Counted from the first letter of the stretch, positions 1 through 6,494 are shown. The stretch: 8,127 nucleotides of DNA from Streptomyces sp. NBS 14/10 (GCF_002224125.1 NZ_NCSM01000102.1:1-8127), one strand, 5' to 3'. Made by a program: numbers and translations. Notes: a model not told the origin generated them from the sequence alone.

Positions 1-2
1 GC

Positions 3-347
3 CGGACGCTCGCCGAGCAGGGGGTGGCCGCCGCGACCCTGACCGGAGGGACCAGCGCCTGGGCGGACCGCGGCCATGAGCTGCACCGCCCCGAGACCGC
101 CTCCCGCGCCACCTGGAGCATGGAGCGTCAGGTCCGCTTCACCGCCGGGGCCGTCGTGCTGACCGGCCTGGGCCTCGGTCTGCTGCACCCGGCCTGGCAA
201 CTGGTCTCGGCGGGTATCGCGGGAGGGCTGGTGTTCTCGGCGCTCACCAACACCTGTGGCATGGCCGCGCTCCTCGCCAGACTCCCCCACAACCGGCCCC
301 GCCCCGCCGACCTCGACGCCACGCTGGCCGCCCTGCGGGGACGCTGA
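3..347 (+). CDS. Rhodanese-like/DUF2892 membrane protein, C-terminal part (partial at left edge)
   Basis: The window opens inside this gene; 114 residues are readable from base 3 to a TGA. The first ~25 residues, including GGTSAWADRGHEL, match the end of a rhodanese domain (the final 'GG..AW...G..l' segment), where sulfur-transferase folds finish. The catalytic cysteine loop would lie upstream and is not visible. Two hydrophobic segments follow (about 163-215 and 190-260 in bases, forming a tight hairpin), then TNTCGMAALLARLPHNRP. That is the typical DUF2892/YgaP-type ending with a Cys near the second helix and a 'LP.NRP' tail. Such proteins are inner-membrane sulfurtransferases handling persulfide sulfur, often near CsoR/CstR-like regulators or sulfur-export genes; any such partners are outside the window. 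The gene ends at a shared hairpin facing the next gene. The family call is good; the substrate is unknown. Confidence 0.8.
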   Translation, partial: RTLAEQGVAAATLTGGTSAWADRGHELHRPETASRATWSMERQVRFTAGAVVLTGLGLGLLHPAWQLVSAGIAGGLVFSALTNTCGMAALLARLPHNRPRPADLDATLAALRGR

Positions 348-356
348 GCGCGGGAA

Positions 357-411
357 CACCCCCCGCGCCCGTCCGAGCGGCATCGGGCCGCTCGGCGGGA
401 CGCGGGGGGTG
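357..411. terminator. Strong two-tier hairpin between convergent genes (bidirectional terminator)
   Basis: Outer arms CACCCCCCGCG (357-367) and CGCGGGGGGTG (401-411) are perfect 11-base complements. Inside them CCGAGCGGC (373-381) pairs with GCCGCTCGG (387-395) around a 5-base loop. The structure fills the gap between the stops of the rhodanese-like gene (347) and the oxidoreductase gene (419), so it can end transcription from both sides. There is no long T tract, as is usual for high-GC actinobacterial terminators. Confidence 0.75.
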
Positions 412-418
412 CGGTGTT

Positions 419-826
419 TCAGAGCCGGCCCACGACCTTGGTCGGGGTGACTCGTACGATGATCCGCTCACCGTCGTCCTTGGAGGACGGGTTGAAGGTG
501 GCGTACTCCTTGCCCGTGTACTTCAGCGACAGTTGGTTCAGCACTTCCTTGTCGCCGTCCGGGGCGAGGGTGGCGGTGCCGCGGATCTCGGCGTAGGCGT
601 ACGGGTTCTCCGGCGGGTTGACCATCAGGGTTATCCGCGGGTCACGGTGGAGGTTCTTGCCCTGCAGCCGGTCCACGGTCGTGGAGAACAACAGGTCGTC
701 ACCATCGCGGATGACCCAGACGACCGTCAGATGCGGGCGACCGTCCGGAGAGATGGTCGCCACGGTCACGAACGCACGCGATTCGTCGAGGTACTTCTTC
801 AAGCCGTCCGAGAGGCTGGCCGCCAC
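419..826 (-). CDS. PPOX-class (pyridoxamine 5'-phosphate oxidase fold) F420/FMN-dependent oxidoreductase
   Basis: A 135-residue single-domain protein of the split beta-barrel flavin/F420-binding fold. Visible family features, in order: a helix starting DGLKKYLDES, the strand pair FVTVATISPDGRPHLTVVWV, the phosphate-binding segment around TVDRLQGKNLHRDPRITLMV, then ENPYAYAEIRGTATL, and a C-terminal strand ending RVTPTKVVGRL. Actinobacterial members of this length usually bind F420 or FMN and reduce unidentified substrates; the substrate cannot be inferred here. I chose the GTG at 824-826 because GGAAAGG lies 8 bases upstream and this gives the usual family length. Reading on to the ATG at 892 would add 22 residues with no family resemblance (starting MVRSDRAPLWCRDP). 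It is convergent with the left gene and downstream of the spore-associated-protein-like gene on the same strand, with a 124-base gap, so it is probably transcribed separately. Confidence 0.85.
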   Translation of the reverse strand: MAASLSDGLKKYLDESRAFVTVATISPDGRPHLTVVWVIRDGDDLLFSTTVDRLQGKNLHRDPRITLMVNPPENPYAYAEIRGTATLAPDGDKEVLNQLSLKYTGKEYATFNPSSKDDGERIIVRVTPTKVVGRL

Positions 827-834
827 AGTCAGAG

Positions 835-841
835 CCTTTCC
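835..841 (-). promoter_or_regulatory. Ribosome binding site fixing the oxidoreductase GTG start
   Basis: GGAAAGG on the minus strand, 8 bases before GTG at 826. It supports this internal start over the ATG at 892, which has no comparable site. Confidence 0.55.
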
Positions 842-898
842 GCAGGGGGCAGGGTCGCGACACCACAGGGGTGCCCGGTCGGAACGTACCACCCCACC

Positions 899-912
899 CG
901 ACCGCGCGGTCG
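899..912. promoter_or_regulatory. Perfect 14-base palindrome upstream of the oxidoreductase gene (possible operator)
   Basis: CGACCGCGCGGTCG reads identically on both strands and sits 73 bases upstream of the oxidoreductase GTG, in the 124-base gap after the secreted-protein gene. Position and symmetry would suit a dimeric repressor such as a TetR- or MarR-type protein. In DNA this GC-rich, chance palindromes are not rare, so this is tentative. Confidence 0.3.
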
Positions 913-930
913 CGCGAAGGCATCGGCCCT

Positions 931-948
931 GGCGGCGAACCGGCCGCC
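931..948 (-). terminator. Weak hairpin just after the SapA-like stop codon
   Basis: GGCGGC (931-936) and GCCGCC (943-948) are perfect 6-base complements around a 6-base loop, starting 2 bases past the stop of the secreted-protein gene. Short and without a T tract, so only a possible terminator. Confidence 0.3.
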
Positions 949-950
949 GG

Positions 951-1394
951 TCACCAGCCCTTGGTCACCCGGTGCTCCCTCAGCGATCCGCAGTTGCTCC
1001 CGTACGTCCAGGTGGACTGGTTGTCGATACCGCCGGCCCAGTCCACGCACTTCCCGCGCGCGTAGGTGTATACGGGCCCCGCGTAGGACCTGTACATACC
1101 GTTGTCCTCCTGCGGCTCGCCACCGTTCGCGTAGAGGTAGGCGAACATCGAGACCGGGGCGCCCGCGGTGTTCCGCACGGTCACCACGCAGTTGGCGCCC
1201 TTCGCGGAGTTGTACGTCAGGTAGACGGTGCCCTTCTGGCCGATCGGCGCCGAGTTCACCACCTTGTAGCCGCTGCCGCAGGCCCCGTTGTACGCGGCCC
1301 TGGTGGCGGCCGTGGCCTGCGGGGCCAGGGCCGCGGTGCCCGCGACGGCGGAGGCCAGCACCGCGGTGGCGGCCATATAGCGAGAAAGCTTCAT
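951..1394 (-). CDS. Small secreted protein of the spore-associated protein A (SapA) type
   Basis: 147 residues. The N-terminus is a clear Sec signal peptide: MKLSR, a hydrophobic stretch of Ala/Val/Leu, then APQATA with predicted cleavage after residue 29. The mature part (~118 residues) has four cysteines (39, 69, 116, 135) in the contexts YNGACGSGY, GANCVVTVRN, ARGKCVDWAG and GSNCGS. This suggests two disulfides. The same arrangement (ACGSGY...V...NCVVTVR...GPVYVYA.G.CVDWGG) is known to me from streptomycete spore-associated protein A homologues, whose function is unclear. No catalytic residues are recognisable. The start at 1394 is preceded by AAGGGGG. The gene is divergent from the metalloprotease gene, with a 189-base shared upstream region. 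I am fairly sure of the family and do not know the function. Confidence 0.75.
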   Translation of the reverse strand: MKLSRYMAATAVLASAVAGTAALAPQATAATRAAYNGACGSGYKVVNSAPIGQKGTVYLTYNSAKGANCVVTVRNTAGAPVSMFAYLYANGGEPQEDNGMYRSYAGPVYTYARGKCVDWAGGIDNQSTWTYGSNCGSLREHRVTKGW

Positions 1395-1415
1395 GTATCC
1401 CCCTTATTACCCCTG

Positions 1416-1430
1416 GACGCTTTTTGCGTC
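1416..1430. promoter_or_regulatory. Small hairpin/inverted repeat upstream of the SapA-like gene
   Basis: GACGC and GCGTC are perfect complements around a TTTTT loop, 22 bases before the ATG at 1394; flanking CCT (1412-1414) and AGG (1435-1437) are also complementary. It lies where the promoter or 5' leader should be, so an operator or a leader hairpin are both possible. No known motif is recognised. Confidence 0.3.
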
Positions 1431-1515
1431 ATCTAGGTGACATGCGAGGGGGTTGAATGGTTGTAGGCGCCGACCGGGTCTTCGACCGGTTTGGCCATAC
1501 CTGCGGTCATGGGCG

Positions 1516-1529
1516 TGGGAGCGCTCCCG
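1516..1529. promoter_or_regulatory. CebR-type operator (cello-oligosaccharide-responsive repressor site)
   Basis: TGGGAGCGCTCCCG matches 13 of 14 bases of the streptomycete CebR box TGGGAGCGCTCCCA, including the perfect 12-base palindrome GGGAGCGCTCCC (1517-1528). CebR is a LacI-family repressor that leaves its sites when cellobiose or cellotriose is bound. The site is 54 bases upstream of the metallopeptidase-like ATG (1584), a normal operator position. It is 122 bases from the divergent SapA-like start (1394). A possible -10 element, CACTAT, lies just downstream at 1533-1538. The next gene but one is a GH9 cellulase, which fits a cellulose theme. Confidence 0.8.
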
Positions 1530-1583
1530 TGACACTATTCCCTCACACCCCACGGGAACCCCATCGGAAACGGAGGATCGGGC

Positions 1584-3371
1584 ATGAGATCCCCATTATT
1601 GACATGGCCGCGACGATTGATCGCGGCGGCGGCGCTGCTGGCGCTCACGGTCGCCCTGGGCGTGACACCCGCGACCGCCCGCCCGCACGCACCGACGGCA
1701 GCCGCGGCCAAGACGGTGTACATCCCGCCGAGTTGGGCGGCGACCGGCGAGGTGCCATGGGCCCAGAACCGGACCAAGGAGTCCAACAACTTCATCCTGC
1801 TGTGGGGAGAGAAGTCGGGCACCGACCCCAAGAACGCCTCGGGACAGTACCGGTTCGACCCCGATGACATCCTCAGCCAGCTGGAGCGGCTGTACACCTT
1901 CTATGTCAACTCGCTGCAGTTCACGCCGGAGACCGGCCTGCTGTCCCAGTACAAGATCGATGTGATCGTCACCCAGACCTGGAACAACAGCAACCTCAAC
2001 GCCTGGGCCTCGGGCGGCCAGGCCGACGGCAGGGTCGGCGTGATCAACATCGCCCCGGGTGCGGCCCAGCCCGGCTCCTGGGGACTGGCCCATGAGCTGG
2101 GCCATGTGTTCCAGAACTACACGTTCATGAGCAAGGGCGGCGGCACCGGGCTGACCGACCCGTCGGCCGGGACGTTCTGGGAGACCGGCGCCGAGTACAT
2201 GGCGATGCAGGTGTACCCGGACGGTGGCGCGGGCGATCTGACCCGGTTCCTGCGCACCGAGAACCTCGCCTACTCCTCCAGCCGCCACCACTACGGCAAC
2301 TGGATGCTGGTGCAGTACCTGGTCGACCGTTACGGCGGGATGAAGACCTTCACCGACATCTGGAACCAGGCCAAGAACAACGAACACCCGCTGGAGGTCT
2401 ACCGGCGGATCAACAACCTCATCCAGGCCCAGCTGAACACGCGGATCGCGGAGTACGCGCAGCGCCAGGTCACCTACGACTACTCCAACCGGTCCCACAT
2501 CACGCCGTTCATCAACAACGTCTACGGCGCGGGCTTCATCAACGCCTACAACGGTGTCCCGGTGAACGCCGTCAACCAGTCCGCCGGCCACTACGCCATC
2601 CCGGACCCGCTCGCTCCGTCCGACTACGGCTACAACAAGATCAAGCTGGTGCCCAGCAGCGACGGGGCGCTGATCAAGCTGCACCTCAAGGGCCATGCCA
2701 ACGCGGCCGCCGGGTCCGGCTGGTCCTACGGCTTTGTCGCGGTGAAGAACGGCACCCCGCGCTACGGTCCCGTCTCCACCAGCGCCGACGGCCAGCTCAG
2801 CTTCCAGACCCAGCCCGGCGAGAAGGAGGTGTACCTGGTGGTCACCGGCGCCCCGAGCACCGTGCACCACTACGCCTACCTCGACGGCTACACCAAGAAC
2901 TACCGCTATCCGTACGAGTTCCGGATCAGCGGCGCCATCCCGTCCGGCTTTGAGCCGGGCTACCAGAAGCCGGCCGCCACCGGTGGCGGACACTGGCACT
3001 CCAACGGCGGTGGCTGGGTCGACAACCGCGCCAACGTCGCCGCCAGCGTCTACGTCGGCCCGCGCGCCGCGGTGTACGGCAGCTCCACCGTCACCGGCAA
3101 CGCCCGTATCGAGGGCCTGTCCTGGGTGAACTCGGGCGCCACCGTCGGCGGCAACGTCGTGGTCAAGGACAACGCCATCGTCCAGGGCGGGGCCAATCTG
3201 TCGGGCAGCGTGGTCCTGGGTGGCGACGCCGAGATGGCCATCAGCTGCTCCTCGGGCACCTATCTGCTGTTCAACCCGGACCGGAACTGCGACGGCCGCG
3301 GCGGGGAGACGGACATCAACCCCGCGCACGGCACCTTCACCGACGACGAACTGGCCATCACCATCTCCTAG
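1584..3371 (+). CDS. Secreted HELGH metallopeptidase-like protein, DUF6055 (Svx/AvrXca-like), with beta-helix tail
   Basis: 595 residues. The start is firm: GGAGG at 1572-1576, 7 bases before ATG. Residues 1-32 form a Sec signal peptide (PRR, a long Leu/Ala core, ATPATA with likely cleavage after 32). The putative catalytic domain covers about 45-310. It contains LAHELGHVFQ with the zinc motif H170-E171-x-x-H174. The segment FWETGAEYMAMQ follows, where E200 or E204 is placed to be the third ligand, as in gluzincin-like peptidases. A beta-rich domain spans about 330-450. From about 480 to 550 residues repeat every six (ANVAASVYVG, AAVYGSSTVTG, ATVGGNVVV, AIVQGGANLSG), the pattern of a left-handed beta-helix. 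The C-terminus has C555, C569 and a D566-x-N568-x-D570-G...D577 loop that could bind calcium. Known relatives include Svx of Pectobacterium and AvrXca of Xanthomonas, secreted plant-interaction proteins. Protease activity is inferred, not shown. The CebR operator upstream predicts induction by cello-oligosaccharides. Confidence 0.8.
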   Translation: MRSPLLTWPRRLIAAAALLALTVALGVTPATARPHAPTAAAAKTVYIPPSWAATGEVPWAQNRTKESNNFILLWGEKSGTDPKNASGQYRFDPDDILSQLERLYTFYVNSLQFTPETGLLSQYKIDVIVTQTWNNSNLNAWASGGQADGRVGVINIAPGAAQPGSWGLAHELGHVFQNYTFMSKGGGTGLTDPSAGTFWETGAEYMAMQVYPDGGAGDLTRFLRTENLAYSSSRHHYGNWMLVQYLVDRYGGMKTFTDIWNQAKNNEHPLEVYRRINNLIQAQLNTRIAEYAQRQVTYDYSNRSHITPFINNVYGAGFINAYNGVPVNAVNQSAGHYAIPDPLAPSDYGYNKIKLVPSSDGALIKLHLKGHANAAAGSGWSYGFVAVKNGTPRYGPVSTSADGQLSFQTQPGEKEVYLVVTGAPSTVHHYAYLDGYTKNYRYPYEFRISGAIPSGFEPGYQKPAATGGGHWHSNGGGWVDNRANVAASVYVGPRAAVYGSSTVTGNARIEGLSWVNSGATVGGNVVVKDNAIVQGGANLSGSVVLGGDAEMAISCSSGTYLLFNPDRNCDGRGGETDINPAHGTFTDDELAITIS

Positions 3372-3388
3372 CGCCTCCTGACATGCGT

Positions 3389-3423
3389 CGAGGGCGGCCG
3401 CGCACTGTGCGCGACCGCCCTCG
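3389..3423. terminator. Strong hairpin after the metallopeptidase-like gene
   Basis: CGAGGGCGG (3389-3397) pairs with CCGCCCTCG (3415-3423). After one mismatch, CGCGCA (3399-3404) pairs with TGCGCG (3408-3413) around a 3-base loop. It begins 18 bases after the stop at 3371 and most likely terminates that gene. Confidence 0.75.
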
Positions 3424-3436
3424 GCGGCGTGGTGTT

Positions 3437-3464
3437 GGCCGAGTCAGCCCTTACCGACTCGGCC
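3437..3464. terminator. Second hairpin in the convergent gap, serving the GH9 gene
   Basis: GGCCGAGTC (3437-3445) and GACTCGGCC (3456-3464) are perfect 9-base complements with a 10-base loop, 9 bases beyond the cellulase stop on the minus strand. The flanking bases contain a short direct repeat, TCAGCCCTT, at 3444-3452 and 3474-3482. With the neighbouring hairpin each convergent gene has its own terminator. Confidence 0.6.
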
Positions 3465-3473
3465 TTTACCGGC

Positions 3474-5405
3474 TCAGCCCTTGTAGGCCATGCCCTTGCC
3501 CAGATCGTCGACATACGACGAGATCCAGGCCAGCGGGGCGTTCCAGTTGATGGTCACCTCGTTGGTGGAGAACGCCATGATGTCGTCGGTGTAGCACATC
3601 GCCGGGGCGCAGCCCTTGAGCTTCTTCTGGGCGACCGGGTCCTCAAGACCGGAGTTCGGGCCACCGGCCAGCGTGCCGGGCGAGGGGCTCGGCAGCTTGG
3701 CGTCGAGCTGGTGCGCCCAGAAGCGGTGGTGCTGGCGGTGCGAGTCCCGCTCGCCGTAGCCGGTGACATAGGACTGGTTGAGCGGGTTCCCGCCCAGCAG
3801 ATAGTCCATGCCGCGCAGCACCGCGTCACGGTAGCGGGTCTTACCGGTCAGTTCGTGTGCCGTGGCGAGGACGACCATGTTGTTCAGCACCTGGCTGTTG
3901 GAACCCCATTCGTACTTGCCGCTCTTCGGCGCGTACGGCACGCCGTACGCCGACTTCGCGGAGAACGAGGCGTAGCGGTCGGCGGCCCGGATCACCGTCT
4001 TGCGCACCTCGGCGCGCTGCTTGGCGGTGAGCTTGTTGGGCACGGTGGCCAGGTCGAGCTGTCCGAGGCCCGCGGCCTGTGCCCAGGACAGGGCGCTGGT
4101 GCGCGGGAAGATCTGGTCGACGTCGCCGTACAGCGGAGAGTCGAGGACGGCCTTGCGGTAGGTGTTGTCACCGGTGGTGATGAACAGCTCGGACGCGGCC
4201 CAGTAGAACTCGTCGCTGACGTTGCTGTCGCCGTACGCGCCACCGCCCGTGGAGTCCTGGTCGCTGGCGAGCATGTTCGGATGTGCCTTGGCCGCGGCCC
4301 AGGCGGTCTTGGCCACGTGCAGGCTCCGGGCGGCGAACTGCGGGTCGTAGGGCTTGAAGAGGCGGGCGCTCTGGGCGGCGGTGGCCGCGAGGTTGAGCGT
4401 GGCGGCGGTGGACGGCGTGTGCAGCTCGCGCTGCTGCTTGTCCTGGTCCGGCCGCGTCGGGAAGCCGGTCCACTCCTTGTCGTGCACCTTATGGAAGGCC
4501 ATACCGGCGAGCGGCTTGCCCTGAGGCACCTGCATGCGCATCAGGAAGTCCATCTCCCAGCGGGCCTCGTCGAGGATGTCCGGGATGCCGTTGCCGTGCT
4601 CGGGCACCCGGAGCTTGCCGTCGCCCAGCGGCTTGGCGTCGGCGCCCTTGGTGGTCTTGGTGCGTTCGAACTCCGACATCAGCTGGGCCAGGGAGATACC
4701 GCCGTTGACGACGTACTTGCCCTGGTCGCCGGCGTCGTACCAGCCACCGGAGACATTGCGGCGGTAGTCGCACACACCCTGCTGGCACGGGACGTCGGTG
4801 TCGCCCCGGTGCGGAGCGGCCTTGTCATGACCCGCGGGGCGGGCGTACTTGCCGCCGACGAGATCAGCGTCGATCTTGATGCCGCTGCGGTTCTGGTAGA
4901 AGTACTCCAGCGAGTCACGGCGCAGCGAGCTGTAGAGGTCGTCGCTGATGGAGAACGGCTCGCTCTGCTTCCCGTCGATGTTGACGGTGTACCCCTTGCC
5001 CTTGTCCGTGACCTTGCTGAAGTCGAAGGTCTGGACGTTCTGCCCGGAGCTCGGGTCGATGCCCGCGGGCGTGGTGGTGCCGCTGGCCCGCTTGGTGCCG
5101 TCGGCGGCCCGGAGGGTCCACGTCAGGGGCTTGGTGGCGTCGGTGACGACGGTGCCCTTCTTGGGGCCGTGGGTCAGATAGCCGACCTGGTTCACTCGCA
5201 CCGGGGAGCCGGTGTTGAGCTTGGGGCCGGGCTTCTCGGCACCGGCCGCCTCGGCGCCGCGCGGGGCGCCGCGGTCCGCGGCCATTGCCGCGGGTGCCGC
5301 CAGGGCGCCCGCGGCGATGGCCGCGGCGACCGCCGCGCCCAGCATGCGCTGGCGGCGGCGGCCGGTCCGGTCGGTGGCGGGACGTACTCGGGGGGCAGCA
5401 GGCAT
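3474..5405 (-). CDS. Secreted GH9 endo-beta-1,4-glucanase (cellulase) with CelD_N Ig-like domain
   Basis: Inverting glycoside hydrolase of family 9, predicted to cut beta-1,4 bonds of cellulose outside the cell. 643 residues from the ATG at 5405. Residues 1-42 are a signal peptide with an unusually long basic start (GRRRQR, then LGAAVAAAIAAGALAAPAAMA). Residues ~65-153 are the Ig-like CelD_N module, opening VRVNQVGYLTHGPKKG. The (alpha/alpha)6 catalytic domain spans ~159-635. It has GGWYDAGDQGKY (D224 and D227, catalytic base and water-positioning pair), the HHRFWAH block (H559/H560), and TNEVTINWNAPLAW with the proton donor E616. Four Cys (207, 212, 599, 604) may form disulfides or bind metal. 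The protein ends right after the catalytic domain: no carbohydrate-binding module or linker is seen. An ATG at 5480 would add 25 residues with many A/T third positions, so I prefer 5405, though neither start has a strong ribosome site. No CebR box is visible in the 159 bases upstream. Confidence 0.92.
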   Translation of the reverse strand: MPAAPRVRPATDRTGRRRQRMLGAAVAAAIAAGALAAPAAMAADRGAPRGAEAAGAEKPGPKLNTGSPVRVNQVGYLTHGPKKGTVVTDATKPLTWTLRAADGTKRASGTTTPAGIDPSSGQNVQTFDFSKVTDKGKGYTVNIDGKQSEPFSISDDLYSSLRRDSLEYFYQNRSGIKIDADLVGGKYARPAGHDKAAPHRGDTDVPCQQGVCDYRRNVSGGWYDAGDQGKYVVNGGISLAQLMSEFERTKTTKGADAKPLGDGKLRVPEHGNGIPDILDEARWEMDFLMRMQVPQGKPLAGMAFHKVHDKEWTGFPTRPDQDKQQRELHTPSTAATLNLAATAAQSARLFKPYDPQFAARSLHVAKTAWAAAKAHPNMLASDQDSTGGGAYGDSNVSDEFYWAASELFITTGDNTYRKAVLDSPLYGDVDQIFPRTSALSWAQAAGLGQLDLATVPNKLTAKQRAEVRKTVIRAADRYASFSAKSAYGVPYAPKSGKYEWGSNSQVLNNMVVLATAHELTGKTRYRDAVLRGMDYLLGGNPLNQSYVTGYGERDSHRQHHRFWAHQLDAKLPSPSPGTLAGGPNSGLEDPVAQKKLKGCAPAMCYTDDIMAFSTNEVTINWNAPLAWISSYVDDLGKGMAYKG

Positions 5406-5564
5406 CAAGGCTTCAGCTCTTCCGGAGGGGACAGGGGCAACACGGTGGCGCGATTTGGGGTCGCGGCCGCGAATTTCCATGCCTCAGAGCCTAGGAAGCC
5501 GCCCTGGCCTGCAGCTTCGTACGCTTAGCCGAAATCCGAGTACATCAGTCGGTCGAATTCCTCC

Positions 5565-6494
5565 TCATCCAATTGAGGTATTCCGGCCGGCTTGGACGGT
5601 AAAGGCCGCGGTGTGGACCTGGCCCTGGTGCTTGAAGTCCAGGAACAGGCGGTACGCGCCCGGGCTCGGTGCCGTCGCCATGAAGGAGATCTCGGGGCCG
5701 GGCTCCGTCCCGCCGTCTCCGGGCTCGCCACTGGGGTGGACGTGCAGATAGGCGAGGTCGCCGGAGCGCAGGGCGACCAGGTGGCCGTAGGCGCCGAGGT
5801 AGGGCTGGAGGTCCCGCACCGGCTTGCCGTCCTTGCTGACGGTCAGCGTCAGCTCGCTGCTCTTGCCCGGGGTCATGCCGCCGGCCAGCTTGACCTGGTA
5901 CCCGTCGACGCGGGCCGTGGTGCCGCTCGCGGGCGGCTTCGCCGACTCGTACGCTCCGGGCACGGCCAGGTCGGTGCCGAGGGTGAGCCCTTCCCCGCCC
6001 TTGGGCGTGAAGTCGGTGAAGACCCGGTACGGGCCGGCCTCGGGCAGAGCCACGGACGTGGACCAGGTGCCGTCGGCCGCCCGGGTCGGGTGCAGATGGC
6101 GGAAGGTCGCCAGGTCGCGTGAGGCGACGATCAGGTGCAGTTCCTTGTCGTTCTCGCGGTCGTACGCGGTGAGCGGGCGTCCGGTCGCCTCCCGCACGAT
6201 GGCGAAGCGCAGTTCGGCGCGCTTGCCCGGCTGGAGCCGCGGGGTCTTCAGATCGAGGGTGTAGCCCCCTTCGGATATCTGCAGGCCCCCGGGCGGGGAG
6301 AGCTCCTGGCCTCCGGCCTCATCTTCTCCGCCGTGCTCATCTCCTCCGCCGTGCTCGCTCCCCTCACCCCGCGCGCCGTCCGTATGCCCCTGGTGAGCCG
6401 CGCTCGCCGGCTCGGGCGAGATCTCGCCGACTCCGCTGCCCACGCCGTACGCGGTGCCGAAGGTGGCGGCGAGCGCGACGCGGCGGAGCCGCAT
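5565..6494 (-). CDS. Secreted His-rich protein with duplicated H-x12-H-x-H-P domains, probable copper binding
   Basis: 309 residues starting MRLRRVALAATFG, an export signal, followed by a His/Asp/Glu/Gly-rich stretch (residues ~34-60, e.g. EHGGGDEHGGEDE). The rest is two related beta-rich domains, about 78-176 and 198-302. Each has the same spaced histidines: H120, H133, H135 (HLHP) and H238, H251, H253 (HVHP), both H-x12-H-x-H-P. Each is followed by a PYRVFTDF or AYRLFLDF strand. This resembles CopC/YtkA-like cupredoxin-type or immunoglobulin-like metal-handling folds, but I do not recognise a named gene. The gene is divergent from copZ-copA and its promoter overlaps a CsoR-like operator, so extracytoplasmic copper binding or delivery is the likely role (inference). 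Its start has no good ribosome site; a nearly leaderless transcript is likely. The GH9 gene lies 159 bases downstream on the same strand; cotranscription is possible but not evident. Confidence 0.7.
   Translation of the reverse strand: MRLRRVALAATFGTAYGVGSGVGEISPEPASAAHQGHTDGARGEGSEHGGGDEHGGEDEAGGQELSPPGGLQISEGGYTLDLKTPRLQPGKRAELRFAIVREATGRPLTAYDRENDKELHLIVASRDLATFRHLHPTRAADGTWSTSVALPEAGPYRVFTDFTPKGGEGLTLGTDLAVPGAYESAKPPASGTTARVDGYQVKLAGGMTPGKSSELTLTVSKDGKPVRDLQPYLGAYGHLVALRSGDLAYLHVHPSGEPGDGGTEPGPEISFMATAPSPGAYRLFLDFKHQGQVHTAAFTVQAGRNTSIG
6326..6356. repeat. Two-copy 18-base-period repeat coding the His/Asp-rich segment
   Basis: CTCCGCCGTGCTC occurs at 6326-6338 and again at 6344-6356. On the minus strand it encodes two copies of an E-H-G-G-x-D/E unit in the His-rich protein. 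It looks like a small in-frame tandem duplication that increases metal-binding residues. Confidence 0.6.

Noticed and set aside
854..861. GTCGCGAC palindrome near the oxidoreductase start
   Set aside because: Eight-base GC palindromes are expected by chance at this base composition.
533..1456. Plus-strand open frames opposite the oxidoreductase and SapA-like genes
   Set aside because: Arg/Pro/Ser-rich sequences without domains; both minus-strand genes are recognised families.
1596..3329. Long open frame on the minus strand opposite the metallopeptidase-like gene
   Set aside because: It is a typical high-GC antisense frame: Val/Gly/Asp-rich, no recognisable domain, no ribosome site. The plus-strand gene has a signal peptide, a zinc motif and GGAGG.
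3429..5528. 699-residue open frame on the plus strand opposite the GH9 gene
   Set aside because: The composition is Gly/Val/Arg-rich antisense; the minus strand encodes a clear GH9 enzyme with all catalytic blocks.
5525..5590. Minus-strand tail in a second frame after the His-rich protein, ending QLDEEEFDRLMYSDFG
   Set aside because: Considered as a frameshifted C-terminal extension or a small gene. The His-rich protein ends naturally after the last beta strand (AAFTVQAG), upstream residues of the alternative frame are nonsense, and a small ORF with well-placed ribosome site was not found.
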